A stretch of DNA of 41,168 nucleotides from Candidatus Hydrogenedentota bacterium (GCA_903902895.1 CAIUWO010001022.1:1-41168); one strand, 5' to 3'; numbered from the stretch's first letter, positions 1-8,044 are shown. Notes: a model not told the origin generated them from the sequence alone. Numbers and translations are program-made.

Positions 1-1085
1 AGCGCCTCGGCCTTCTCGAAGGAATCCTCCTTGAACTTTCGGGTTCCGTCCCGATGGGGCACCTCAATATCGAGCTGCGTGGCAAGACCGCCCACCATGC
101 CCTGGAAATAGAGGCACATCCCGCCGAGCCCCTTCACGCCGTTCGGTTCGGGAACGCCCTGCTCCACGCCGTCGCGCCAGTAGCCGCAGAAGTCGGAGGT
201 GATGAAGGGGTTGTTTCCACCCAGTGTCTCCGGATGGTTGCCCCAGTTGACCAGCGTGGCGATGGTTTCATCCGTGCCCGGCCTGGTGAACCGCACGCAG
301 TTGAGTTTGGTGTCGATGACAATGGGTGTGCGTGTGTCGGTGACAAACCCCTCTGGATTCAATTCATAGGTGCTCCCCCGCATCTCCGCCGGTTCGAGCT
401 TCTGGACCGCCTCCTCCACCGCCTCTTTGCAGGCGTTCTTGACCCGCTCCATGTTGGCGTGGTCGAAACTCCACGGCGTCGGCACGAGCCCGCTCCAGTT
501 GCCCATCGTGTCCGGCGTTTCGTGGTTGTGCAGGCACGCCACAATGACGTGGTCCACCTTCAGGCCCGGGTCAATCCGCAGGCGGATGTCGATTACCTTC
601 TCATGGAACAGCCCGATGGCGTCCAGCGTCACCATCGCCACCGTCACACCGTTGTTCCGGAAGGCAATCGCGCGCGCCCAAATCTGGTCATGCACCCCCT
701 TCGCGGGCCGGTCATTGCCGAATCCCGCCATCCACACGGGGTCAAACTTTCGGTTTCCGTTGCGGTCCTCAAAGGTGTCCGGCCCCTTGGCCGCGTCGAT
801 ATGGCTCAGCAGCCCCGTGGCCGGCCGGTACTTGTTGTCGTTGTCCACATCGTTCAGCACATCGTACAGCGCCAGGTTTGGCGTGATGTCGCGCTTGGCC
901 ACACCCACCTCCAGCACGCCCGGCGCGCCGCTGCCGGTCTTCACAAAGTCAAGACGATACGACCGGTACGGTCCCCGCATGCGCCAGAACACAAAGCCCG
1001 CCAAACACAGCAGCACCACGACAAAGAGAATCCCCAGCGTGGAGATGAATTTGTGACGCCGAAAAAAGGACTTGTCAGAGGACAT
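1..1085 (-). CDS. Neutral/alkaline ceramidase-like membrane-anchored protein (C-terminus cut by window edge)
   Basis: Reading leftward from an ATG at 1085, the frame stays open for 361 codons to the window edge, so the C-terminus is missing. Residues about 12-33 form one hydrophobic helix after a basic start (KSFFRRHK), suggesting an N-terminal membrane anchor or uncleaved signal. Then comes GVAKRDITP (about 61-69), the usual opening of neutral/alkaline non-lysosomal ceramidase N-terminal domains (PF04734 family). A His-rich CLHNHETPD stretch stands where that family has its metal-binding THTHSGP-like motif. In this lineage such proteins are often ceramidase-like rather than proven ceramidases, so the substrate is unknown. 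The gene is divergent from the acyltransferase at 1255. Family confidence is fairly high; exact activity is inferred. Confidence 0.8.
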   Translation of the reverse strand, partial: MSSDKSFFRRHKFISTLGILFVVVLLCLAGFVFWRMRGPYRSYRLDFVKTGSGAPGVLEVGVAKRDITPNLALYDVLNDVDNDNKYRPATGLLSHIDAAKGPDTFEDRNGNRKFDPVWMAGFGNDRPAKGVHDQIWARAIAFRNNGVTVAMVTLDAIGLFHEKVIDIRLRIDPGLKVDHVIVACLHNHETPDTMGNWSGLVPTPWSFDHANMERVKNACKEAVEEAVQKLEPAEMRGSTYELNPEGFVTDTRTPIVIDTKLNCVRFTRPGTDETIATLVNWGNHPETLGGNNPFITSDFCGYWRDGVEQGVPEPNGVKGLGGMCLYFQGMVGGLATQLDIEVPHRDGTRKFKEDSFEKAEA

Positions 1086-1254
1086 TGCAGACTCCCAAGT
1101 ACGCGTTGAACGATGCGGTTCAAAACCGAACGGAAATAATCATAGCAGAGGGGAAGGGCCGCATGCCGGTTTCCCGTGGGTATGGTCGCGCGCCCGGCTT
1201 GCGTGCCCCCGCCCCGCGTAGTACCATGCGCCAGGACGCAAGGCGGGACCCGGC

Positions 1255-2376
1255 ATGATTGAGCGGCGTTATGACATCGACTGGCTGCGCGTTTTCGCAA
1301 CCTATCTGCTCTTCCCCTTCCACATCGGCAAGGTGTTCGATGTGCCGCCCTACTACCCCATCAAGAGCCCCGACCTGTCGCCGCTGCTGGGAAGTTTCAC
1401 CGGCTTCATCCACCTGTGGCACATGCCGCTGTTCTTCCTGCTGGCGGGCTGGTCGCTGCACGCGTCCATGGCGCTGCGCGGCGTGCGCACGGCGCTGCGC
1501 GAGCGGGTGGACCGGATCCTCATCCCCTTCGTGGCGGGGACAGTCACGCTGTGCCTGGTCGTCGGCTACTATGAGCGGGTGATGATGACCGGCCAGCCGC
1601 TCAGCTTTTGGCAGTATGCGCCCAAGTTCTTCACAAGCCTTGACTACTTCACCTGGAGCCAGTTGTGGTTCCTGATCTACCTGTTCACGTTCACGCTGCT
1701 GTGGATGCCGCTGTTCCGCAGGCTGCTGGCAAAAGAGGGCGCCATGACGCTGCGCCACACGTGGCATATCTACCGCCCCATCCCCGCGCTGATCCTGATG
1801 CAGGGCATCCTGCGCATCTGGTGGCCGGGATACCAGAACCTCTACAACGACTGGGGCAACTTCTGCTGTTACAGTGCCATGATGCTGCTGGGGTTCATTC
1901 TTGGCAGCCAACCCGTCGTCGCTGAGGCCATCCAGCGCGAATGGCGCCGCGCGGCGGTCTTCGGGGCGCTGCTTGCCGCGCTGACCATCTGGGGTTGGTC
2001 GCACCCGGAGTGGCCGGACGCCATGCGGCACATCGCCTATTACGTGCCAGGCACGGCGGCCGGCTACTGCATTCTCATCGGCATGCTCGGCTTTGCCCGC
2101 GAACACCTTAACCGCCGCAACGGCGCGCTGGATTATCTGGCCGAGTCGGCGCTGCCCGTGTACATCCTGCACCAGGCCGGCATCGTCGTCCCCGGCTGGT
2201 ACATCGTCCACCTCAACCTCCCCATGGCTGCGCGGATTGCGCTGCTGCTGGTGGTGTCCGTAACGGTTACCATGGCCGTGTACCACTGCCTGGTGCGGCC
2301 GTTCAGCCTTACGCGTAGGCTCTCGGGGATGAAGGCGCGATCACGCAGAGTTGCCACCTCCCTGCATGGTGATTGA
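1255..2376 (+). CDS. Acyltransferase-3 family integral membrane protein
   Basis: A 373-residue protein starting at an ATG behind a weak purine-rich site (AAGGCGGG). It opens with YDIDWLRVFATYLLFPFHIG, the typical first helix of acyltransferase-3 (PF01757/OpgC-like) enzymes, with the conserved D-x-LR and a His at the end of the helix. About ten hydrophobic segments follow, with a conserved WHMPLFFLLAGW helix (about 58-69) and an RxxRIL(I/L)P segment (VDRILIPF). Such proteins transfer acetyl, succinyl or other acyl groups across the inner membrane onto glycans or lipids. It is not in an operon: upstream is the divergent ceramidase-like gene, and downstream is a convergent VIT1-type gene with a hairpin element between them. 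Linkage to the EPS locus is possible but not shown. Confidence 0.85.
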   Translation: MIERRYDIDWLRVFATYLLFPFHIGKVFDVPPYYPIKSPDLSPLLGSFTGFIHLWHMPLFFLLAGWSLHASMALRGVRTALRERVDRILIPFVAGTVTLCLVVGYYERVMMTGQPLSFWQYAPKFFTSLDYFTWSQLWFLIYLFTFTLLWMPLFRRLLAKEGAMTLRHTWHIYRPIPALILMQGILRIWWPGYQNLYNDWGNFCCYSAMMLLGFILGSQPVVAEAIQREWRRAAVFGALLAALTIWGWSHPEWPDAMRHIAYYVPGTAAGYCILIGMLGFAREHLNRRNGALDYLAESALPVYILHQAGIVVPGWYIVHLNLPMAARIALLLVVSVTVTMAVYHCLVRPFSLTRRLSGMKARSRRVATSLHGD

Positions 2377-2403
2377 CCCCATTGCCGCCGTGTCCCGACC
2401 GGC

Positions 2404-2461
2404 GAAAGAAACAGGGACAGACACGTCTCCGCTTCGCTTGCGTCAGCCCCTGCTTTTTTTC
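2404..2461. repeat. REP-like imperfect palindrome between convergent genes
   Basis: The left arm GAAAGAAACAGGGACAGACACG and the right arm, read in reverse complement (GAAAAAAAGCAGGGGCTGACG), match over most of their length around a centre rich in CTTCGCTTG. Motifs of the ACAGGGACAGACAC type are widespread in bacterial genomes near REP-associated tyrosine transposases (RAYTs), but no transposase is present here. The position between the stop codons of convergent genes also allows a bidirectional terminator role. Confidence 0.5.
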
Positions 2462-2463
2462 GC

Positions 2464-3159
2464 CTACGAGATCATCCGCGCGATGGCGAAGGCGGCCGCC
2501 GCCGCCAGTCCGCCGACAATTGCCGTCTGCACTGCGCTGCGCGCCACGGGCACGCCGGTAAAATGGCCCTTCACCCCGCCAAACACGGTCAGTGCCACGA
2601 GCGTGACGGCCACGGACACCCACAGGGCGGCCTGGGCGGTGGGCATGAACATGTACGCGCTGAGCGGGATGAACCCGCCCACGACATAGGCCCCGGCAAT
2701 GGTGAGGGCGCTTTGCCAGGCCCGGCGGGGATCGGGCTCTTCGAGGCCCAGTTCAAAGCGCATCATGAAACGCACCCAGTCCTTGGGCCGCTGCCGCAGC
2801 GATGCCACCACGGTCTCGCTTTCCTGGTCGGTCAGGCCATAGGTCTTGAAAATGTCGCGCACCTCCTGCGCCTCCGTGTCGGGCAGGGTGAAGATTTCCT
2901 CCTCCTCGCGGGCCAGTTCGCTGTGGTAATGCTCCCTGTCGCCGCGCGCAGCCAGGTAACCGCCCAGTCCCATGGCTATGGACCCCGCGACGACCTCCGC
3001 CAGCCCCGCCGTCACGATCACGTGGGTCTGCGAGACCGCTCCGGTCAGGCCCGCTGCGAGCGCAAAGGGCACGGTCAACCCGTCCGACATGCCAATCACG
3101 ACGTCGCGCACCGTTTCCCCAGCAGTGAAATGTTTTTCCATGTGCGGTGTCACGGGCAT
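2464..3159 (-). CDS. VIT1/CCC1 family Fe/Mn transporter
   Basis: A 231-residue integral membrane protein. The first helix carries VVIGMSDGLTVPFALAAGL, the signature D-G-x-x-x-P-F helix of the VIT1/CCC1 family (PF01988). Next come helix 2 with AGSIAMGLGGYLAARGD, a long charged cytoplasmic loop (about 75-135, rich in EEE and DE, the proposed metal-binding region), and three C-terminal helices. The family exports or sequesters Fe2+ and Mn2+. Length and architecture are complete. It stands alone, convergent with the acyltransferase at 1255. An alternative in-frame start is the second Met (MEKHFTAG). Confidence 0.9.
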   Translation of the reverse strand: MPVTPHMEKHFTAGETVRDVVIGMSDGLTVPFALAAGLTGAVSQTHVIVTAGLAEVVAGSIAMGLGGYLAARGDREHYHSELAREEEEIFTLPDTEAQEVRDIFKTYGLTDQESETVVASLRQRPKDWVRFMMRFELGLEEPDPRRAWQSALTIAGAYVVGGFIPLSAYMFMPTAQAALWVSVAVTLVALTVFGGVKGHFTGVPVARSAVQTAIVGGLAAAAAFAIARMIS

Positions 3160-3439
3160 GTCCAGTCTCCGGTAGTTGTGCGGCCTTCATCGGCTTGACT
3201 ATTGGGAACCCATATTACGGGTCTGATGGGAGCCAAGGCCAGCCGCCACGGCGGCCGGGGTGAGGCAACGCCCGGACCACGGCCCTCGCAAGCCATCAAA
3301 CCGGTGTCTGATTGATGACACCCGACCTGGGGTCGAAATGATGCAAGCCCATGCTTTTCCCCCCACTTATGGCCCACAGCGTTGAATTCTTGTGTCAGAG
3401 CGCACACCCCTTTTCATCGTTCCCATATGGGCTTGTCTG

Positions 3440-3470
3440 CCGCAACCCGCCTCATTCTGAGGGTTTGCGG
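3440..3470 (+). promoter_or_regulatory. Candidate activator-binding palindrome upstream of sigma-54 promoter
   Basis: CCGCAACCC (3440-3448) and GGGTTTGCGG (3461-3470) form an inverted repeat with a 12-bp spacer, ending 14 bp before the -24 element. Similar GGTTTGC/GGGTTGCG half-sites lie 15-17 bp upstream of the two other sigma-54 promoters in this window, which supports a shared activator site. The binding protein is not shown; the activator encoded at 6603 is the natural candidate. Confidence 0.5.
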
Positions 3471-3484
3471 CGATCCGGCGTGAC

Positions 3485-3500
3485 TGGCACGCATGTTGCT
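3485..3500 (+). promoter_or_regulatory. Sigma-54 promoter (-24/-12) of the receiver/EPS-initiation genes
   Basis: TGGCACGCATGTTGCT matches the consensus TGGCAC-N5-TTGC(A/T) at every conserved position, with GG at 3486-3487 and GC at 3498-3499 at the required spacing. Transcription would begin near 3512, about 128 nt before the receiver gene ATG at 3640. An almost identical core (GGCACGCATGTTGCTA) recurs at 9055-9070 on the other strand. Confidence 0.85.
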
Positions 3501-3639
3501 AGCTTTTTCTTGACAATCAGCAGAGTAGATTTTTTTGGCCACGTTGAAGCCGTGCCGAAAGCATTGTGATGGGAGTGTTTCTCCTTCGGAAGGTGCGGAG
3601 GATGGTCGGCGGCGTGGCGGACCTTAGAGGTGAAGTGCC

Positions 3640-4083
3640 ATGAGCAAGGAGCACATTCTGGTCGTTGATGAAGATGAAACGATCCGATGCATGCTCTCCC
3701 ATGCGCTGGCGCTTTCCGGCTTTGAGGTCACCACCACGGCAAGCGCTGAAGAAGCGCTGCTGTTGCTGTCCGAAAACGCATGGATGGGCGGCGTTGTGAA
3801 CCTCATGCTCATTGACATAGAACTTCCGGGAATCTCGGGACTGGAACTGTTGGATGAACTGAGCCGCAGGGGAAATGCGGTGCCCACCATCATCATGTCC
3901 GGAGTGAACGGAAAGGATGCGGTTTCCGGCGCCGTTCAAAGGCGCTGTGTGGGCTACTTCCCGAAACCGTTCCGCCTGCATTCCCTGCTGGGTGCAATCA
4001 GGGGCTATCTCGAGGGCGCCGCCCAAAAGCGGGGCGGTGAGGAGATAGACAAGATGCTGGAGATGTTTTTTGCAAGGTCGTAA
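3640..4083 (+). CDS. Stand-alone response-regulator receiver protein
   Basis: A 147-residue single receiver domain (PF00072). Visible are the acidic pocket (D10/E11/D12 in LVVDEDE), the phospho-acceptor D59 (LMLIDIELPG), the switch Ser S87 (IIMSG) and the conserved Lys K109 (YFPKPF). No output domain follows; the C-terminal 30 residues are a charged helix. It is the first gene after the sigma-54 promoter, with SD AGAGGTG just upstream of the ATG. Single-domain receivers act by protein-protein contact or as phosphorelay intermediates. No histidine kinase is encoded in this window, so its partner is unknown. It may modulate the phosphotransferase genes downstream or the activator at 6603. Confidence 0.9.
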   Translation: MSKEHILVVDEDETIRCMLSHALALSGFEVTTTASAEEALLLLSENAWMGGVVNLMLIDIELPGISGLELLDELSRRGNAVPTIIMSGVNGKDAVSGAVQRRCVGYFPKPFRLHSLLGAIRGYLEGAAQKRGGEEIDKMLEMFFARS

Positions 4084-4201
4084 GGGTACAGATGCAGTTT
4101 GTGGCGACGGCGGGCAGTGCATGGGGGCCAGAACGGAACCGGGCAGAACGGTTCGAAGGTCATCCCGGCTAACATCCCGCGCATAACCAAGGAGATTAGC
4201 C

Positions 4202-4735
4202 GTGAAATTAAGCATAACGAGTCTGGGCCATCAGGGCGACGGCATTCAGCATGTCCTTGTGGTTGGCGCGAACGGGCGGTCGGTGCGTCTTGTCGAGTCC
4301 ATTGTCGGCAAGGGCTCCAGCGGTTGCCACATTGAGGGTTTTGTCGACGACGACGCGGACCGCCACGAGATATTGGAGGGGCTGGGGGTGCATTATCTTG
4401 GGCAAATCGCGGCGCTGGACCAATTGATGATCGACCGGGTCATAGACTGCGTGTATGTGTGCCTGCCGCTGCGCTCCGCCTATGACAAGGCGCAGCGTGT
4501 CGTGGACCTGTGCGGCACGGCGGGGGTGCCGGTGCTTATGGTGGCGGACGTGCTGCCGCTGCGGAGCGAGTCTGACGCATTGTGGTCCGTGGAGTCCCAG
4601 TATCCAGCGGACCAGGCGCAAGGGTCACGGGCGTCGCTTTCGTTCGCGCTCAAATCACCGCTGTCGCTGCTCTTTGCCGCGCTTTCCGCGGCGGTGTCCG
4701 CGGGACTGTCCGCCTCTCTATTTGGTCTGGTGTAA
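4202..4735 (+). CDS. Truncated CoA-binding-like Rossmann protein related to the EPS phosphotransferase
   Basis: A 177-residue protein starting at GTG, chosen because AAGGAG lies about 7 nt upstream. Residues about 17-115 (HVLVVGANGRS, GFVDDDADR, YLGQIAAL, VYVCLPLRS, MVADVLPLR) match block by block the middle domain of the full-length phosphotransferase encoded at 4831 (VLIVGANER, GVLDDDAER, YLGACSAL, LFIGLTLRS, LLADLFQS). That is the PF13727 CoA_binding_3 fold. The four N-terminal helices and the whole catalytic sugar-transferase domain are absent. The protein ends in one hydrophobic segment (about 153-177). It could be a duplication remnant that remains open, or a regulatory nucleotide-sugar-binding partner. 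Codon use looks like that of real genes here. Confidence 0.75.
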   Translation: MKLSITSLGHQGDGIQHVLVVGANGRSVRLVESIVGKGSSGCHIEGFVDDDADRHEILEGLGVHYLGQIAALDQLMIDRVIDCVYVCLPLRSAYDKAQRVVDLCGTAGVPVLMVADVLPLRSESDALWSVESQYPADQAQGSRASLSFALKSPLSLLFAALSAAVSAGLSASLFGLV

Positions 4736-4738
4736 GAG

Positions 4739-4834
4739 ATGCATATCATGCAGGACAACCGGGCTGGAAGCGTGGGCGACCGCCTTTTTCAGCGCGCCCG
4801 GGCGCGTTGGGCAATCAGGGGAGGTAGCGGGTGA
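4739..4834 (+). CDS. Possible 31-residue ORF overlapping the phosphotransferase start
   Basis: ATG at 4739 opens a 31-codon frame (MHIMQDNRAG..., Arg-rich) whose TGA at 4832-4834 overlaps the GTG/ATG start of the phosphotransferase. The overlap would suit translational coupling. There is no strong SD and no family is recognised, so it may simply be chance. Confidence 0.2.
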   Translation: MHIMQDNRAGSVGDRLFQRARARWAIRGGSG

Positions 4835-6246
4835 TGCCGTCCAAGACGCGTGAACTGGGCGCGCTGGTGCCGGCGGCGCTCATGGTCGGCGATGTTGCCG
4901 GTCTTGCCGTCATGTACGCGTTGGCCGTGCGTTTCGGGTTGCCCGGAAACTTTTCGGTTGCGGTGGCGGCGCATTCCCCGCACCTTGTCTTCATCGCGGG
5001 CTGCTGGGTGATTGGTGCGGCCGAACACGGCTGTTGGCGGGTTCGGCGCATGGGTGAGATGGCCGCCCTGCTTCCGGCGCTGCTGAAGGCCTCGGCCTTT
5101 GCGGCGGCGTGCAGCATTCTGCTGATGGTGCTGTTCAACGGGGGCGGTGTGCAGGCGGGCTTTCTCGCAATACTTTACGGGGGCGGCATGGCGACGATCG
5201 CGACAGTGCGCCTTGCCTTGCTGGCGGCCACGGCCGCCCTTCACCGGGCGGGGTGCCTGCGGCGTGCGGTGCTGATTGTTGGGGCAAACGAGCGGACCAG
5301 ACAACTGGTGGAGCGGATTCGGGGCGGGCACGAATACACGGTGGTAGGGGTGCTTGATGACGATGCCGAACGCGGCGCGGACTTTTGCGGGGGTGACACG
5401 GCCTATCTGGGCGCGTGTTCGGCGCTGCCGGCGGTGCTTTCGGAAAAGCCCGTCGATGACCTGTTTATCGGGCTTACACTGCGGTCAAATTTCGAGGCTA
5501 TCCGCCGGATTGGGCAGGTGGCGGAACGGCACGGCCTGGCGGTGCATCTGCTGGCCGACCTGTTCCAGTCGCAGCATGCGCAGACCCTGGTGACGCAGAC
5601 AGGCGGCATCCCCATTCTCGCCCTGTCCCCCGTCCCTGAAAACAGGTTGGCGCTGGCGATGAAGCGGGTGATTGATTTTGTGGGGTCGTCCCTGCTTCTG
5701 GTGGTGTTCTTTCCCCTGTTTCTGATGACCGCCATTGTCATCAAGATGGATTCCAAGGGGCCCGTATTCTTTCTTCAGGAGCGTGCCGGCCGCAACCAGC
5801 GCCGGTTCAAAATGGTCAAGTTCCGCTCGATGGTGGCCAACGCGGAGGAGCTGCGCCAGGCGCTGGAGGCGCAGAACGAGGTGGCCGGCCCGGCGTTCAA
5901 GTTGAGCAGGGATCCCCGTGTGACCCGTGTCGGCGCGTTCATGCGCAAGCACAGCATCGACGAGCTGCCGCAACTCATCAACGTGTGGAGGGGTGAAATG
6001 AGTCTCGTCGGACCGCGTCCCGCGGTGGCGGCGGACGCGGGAAAGTACACACTCGAAGAACGGCGCCGCCTGAGCATGAAACAGGGGATGACGGGTTTGT
6101 GGCAGGTGAGCGGGCGCCACTCGCTTTCCTTTGAAGAGTGGCTGCGCCTTGACCTTGGCTATATCGATTCATGGAGCCTTTTCCAGGATTTTGTCATTCT
6201 CGTAAAGACGCTGCGCGAAGTCGTTCAGGGCAAGAACGCTGCGTGA
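4831..6246 (+). CDS. Polyprenyl-phosphate sugar-1-phosphate transferase (EPS initiation, WcaJ/PssZ type)
   Basis: A 471-residue integral membrane enzyme that starts EPS synthesis by moving a sugar-1-phosphate from a nucleotide sugar to undecaprenyl phosphate. Four hydrophobic helices span about residues 10-135. A Rossmann CoA_binding_3 domain follows (VLIVGANE, about 147-250). The catalytic bacterial sugar-transferase domain (PF02397, about 275-465) has its re-entrant helix after KRVIDFVG, FFLQERAGRNQRRFKMVKFRSM, the acidic IDELPQLINV, and MSLVGPRPA. All expected catalytic blocks are intact. The start is GTG at 4831 or ATG at 4834 behind GGGGAGGT. Glucose or galactose is the usual sugar, but the specificity here cannot be read. 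It lies downstream of its truncated relative at 4202. Confidence 0.93.
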   Translation: MMPSKTRELGALVPAALMVGDVAGLAVMYALAVRFGLPGNFSVAVAAHSPHLVFIAGCWVIGAAEHGCWRVRRMGEMAALLPALLKASAFAAACSILLMVLFNGGGVQAGFLAILYGGGMATIATVRLALLAATAALHRAGCLRRAVLIVGANERTRQLVERIRGGHEYTVVGVLDDDAERGADFCGGDTAYLGACSALPAVLSEKPVDDLFIGLTLRSNFEAIRRIGQVAERHGLAVHLLADLFQSQHAQTLVTQTGGIPILALSPVPENRLALAMKRVIDFVGSSLLLVVFFPLFLMTAIVIKMDSKGPVFFLQERAGRNQRRFKMVKFRSMVANAEELRQALEAQNEVAGPAFKLSRDPRVTRVGAFMRKHSIDELPQLINVWRGEMSLVGPRPAVAADAGKYTLEERRRLSMKQGMTGLWQVSGRHSLSFEEWLRLDLGYIDSWSLFQDFVILVKTLREVVQGKNAA

Positions 6247-6602
6247 GTGCGCCTGAGGAGGGGGCCAATACCGGACGCCCCATGCCCGTACCCGTTGCAG
6301 CGAAACGGCGGCCCGCGCGCTCCGGGGGACGAATATTGCCTGTTTTCTCCGTCCGGTTTCCGACACCCGTTGGAATAGGCACTCTTCCCGGTACGTTTCA
6401 GTGTGTGATGGTATGAGAGGTGAATTTGGGGAGACCCGAAGTGGGTTCAGAGGCTGTTTCCAGCCGGATGGAGGGCGTGTGCAATGAAGAAGGCCAGATC
6501 GATGTTCCCGGGCATGACCCGGGAGGCCTGTACCGCACCGGTGCGCGCGGCGCGGCTGCATGAGCCCGCGCGCATTGTACGGCAAGCCGGGGGAGCCGGC
6601 GC
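6247..6602. other. Intergenic leader before the sigma-54 activator gene
   Basis: A 356-bp stretch. The only feature I can support is a short ORF at 6484-6606 with a good SD. A weak sigma-70-like pair (TTGGAA and TACGTT, 16-bp spacer, near 6371-6398) may drive the activator gene, but it is not convincing. No sigma-54 core is visible here. Confidence 0.4.
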
Positions 6603-6606
6603 ATGA
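6484..6606 (+). CDS. Possible 40-residue leader peptide coupled to the activator gene
   Basis: ATG at 6484 follows GGAGG with good spacing and opens a 40-codon frame (MKKARSMFPGMTREACTAP...). Its TGA (6604-6606) overlaps the activator's ATG at 6603 as ATGA. The activator itself has only a weak SD (GGGGGAGCC), so translational coupling would make sense. No family is recognised. The peptide is basic and shows no signal peptide. Confidence 0.35.
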   Translation: MKKARSMFPGMTREACTAPVRAARLHEPARIVRQAGGAGA

Positions 6607-8015
6607 GCAATATTGTTTCGCCTGACATGCCGGTGCTGGTGGTGGATGACGACGCGGGCGCCCTCAAGAGCACGGAGCGGTTGCTCGTGTCCGCGGGCAT
6701 CACCAATGTACATCCCTGCCAGGACCCACGGATGGTTCCCGAACTGCTTCAAACCAAGGACTTCTCGCTTGTGCTGCTCGACCTTTGCATGCCGCGCCTG
6801 TCCGGGGAGGACCTGCTGCCAAGCATTGTCACAGCGCACCCCGAGGTGCCGATCATCATCGTGACCGGTTACAACGAGGTGGAGACCGTGGTGCGCTGCA
6901 TGAAGGCGGGGGCTTATGACTATCTGGTCAAGCCGGTGGATCGCGGCCGGCTGATTTCGGTCCTGCGCCGCGCCATTGAACTTCGCTACCTGCGCCGCGA
7001 GGTTGAAATCCTCCGCGACCACAACGATTCCAACAGCCTGAAGTCGCCGGAGGCGTTTTCCCACATCGTCACCGGCAACGCCGCCATGCACGCCATTTTT
7101 CGGTACTGTGAGAGTGTCTCAAAAAGCCTGTGGCCCGTCCTTGTGACCGGTGAAACGGGGGTTGGCAAAGAGCTGATAGCCCGCGCCATCCACACCCTGA
7201 GCGGACGGACCGGGGCGTTTGTCGCCGTGAACGCGGCCGGTCTGGACGATGCGGTTTTTTCGGACACGCTTTTCGGCCATGTGCGGGGCGCATACACCGG
7301 CGCGGAGGAGTTCCGGAAGGGCCTGATAGAGCAGGCCGGGGCGGGCACGCTGTTCCTGGACGAGATAGGCGACCTCCCGCACACGTCGCAGGTGAAACTG
7401 CTGCGCGTAATCCAGGAGCACGAGTTCTATCCGCTCGGGTCCGACGTGGCCAAGAAGACGGACGCACGGCTGGTGTTTGCCACCAACACGGATCTTGACG
7501 CGCTGCAGGCTTCGGGGCATTTCCGCAGGGACCTTTACCAGCGGCTGAAGACCCATCATGTCCACGTGCCCCCGCTGCGCAAGCGCCCCGATGACATTCC
7601 ACTTCTTGTGAATCATTTTCTGGAGAGGGCCGCCACGGCCCTGCACAAGAAGAAGCCCTCCCCCCCGAAGGAACTCTACACGCTGCTGGCAACCTACATG
7701 TTTCCCGGAAACGTGCGGGAGTTGGAAAGCATGGTTTCTGATGCGGTTGCCAACCACGAGTCCCACATGCTGTCCATGGCGGCTTTTGAGGCGCGCATTG
7801 CCCGGGACCGCCCGGCGGACGGTGCTTCCATGGGGAATGGAAACGGTAACGGCCCCTATGCCTGCCTGGAAAGCCTGCCCACGCTGGCGCAGTCGAACGA
7901 ACTGCTGATCGCTGAGGCCATGCGCCGCGCCGAGGGCAACCAGACCCTTGCCGCCCGCCTGCTGGGCATTTCGCGTCCCGCGTTGAACCGCAGAATCAAC
8001 GAGCCCAAGCGCTAA
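6603..8015 (+). CDS. Sigma-54-dependent response regulator (NtrC family)
   Basis: A 470-residue enhancer-binding protein. The N-terminal receiver has VDDD at 14-17, phospho-acceptor D60 (VLLDLCMP) and K109. A linker helix leads to the AAA+ domain (about 150-385), with Walker A GETGVGKE (182-189), sigma-54 contact loop GAYTGA (228-233, Tyr in place of the usual Phe of GAFTGA), Walker B TLFLDEIGD (248-256), and a conserved LYQRL plus LRKRPDDI sensor region. The C-terminal Fis-type helix-turn-helix is NQTLAARLLGISRPALNRRI. All parts needed for ATP-driven activation of sigma-54 promoters are present. Three sigma-54 promoters in this window (3485, 9055, 34010) are its likely targets. No cognate kinase is encoded here. 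It resembles the EPS-locus regulators of PEP-CTERM/PrsR systems in context, but I do not claim that subfamily. Confidence 0.93.
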   Translation: MSNIVSPDMPVLVVDDDAGALKSTERLLVSAGITNVHPCQDPRMVPELLQTKDFSLVLLDLCMPRLSGEDLLPSIVTAHPEVPIIIVTGYNEVETVVRCMKAGAYDYLVKPVDRGRLISVLRRAIELRYLRREVEILRDHNDSNSLKSPEAFSHIVTGNAAMHAIFRYCESVSKSLWPVLVTGETGVGKELIARAIHTLSGRTGAFVAVNAAGLDDAVFSDTLFGHVRGAYTGAEEFRKGLIEQAGAGTLFLDEIGDLPHTSQVKLLRVIQEHEFYPLGSDVAKKTDARLVFATNTDLDALQASGHFRRDLYQRLKTHHVHVPPLRKRPDDIPLLVNHFLERAATALHKKKPSPPKELYTLLATYMFPGNVRELESMVSDAVANHESHMLSMAAFEARIARDRPADGASMGNGNGNGPYACLESLPTLAQSNELLIAEAMRRAEGNQTLAARLLGISRPALNRRINEPKR

Positions 8016-8044
8016 CCTTCCCAGGCGCGGCGCATGCGCGGCAT

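Larger units (their letters stand above)
3160..3639. other. Intergenic region between the metal transporter and the receiver gene
   Basis: This is a 480-bp gene-free stretch. Its left part is the upstream region of the leftward transporter gene. Its right part holds a palindrome (3440-3470), a sigma-54 promoter (3485-3500) and an untranslated leader of about 125 nt running to the receiver gene at 3640. I see no convincing ORF; the short ORFs here have codon use unlike the neighbours. Confidence 0.6.
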
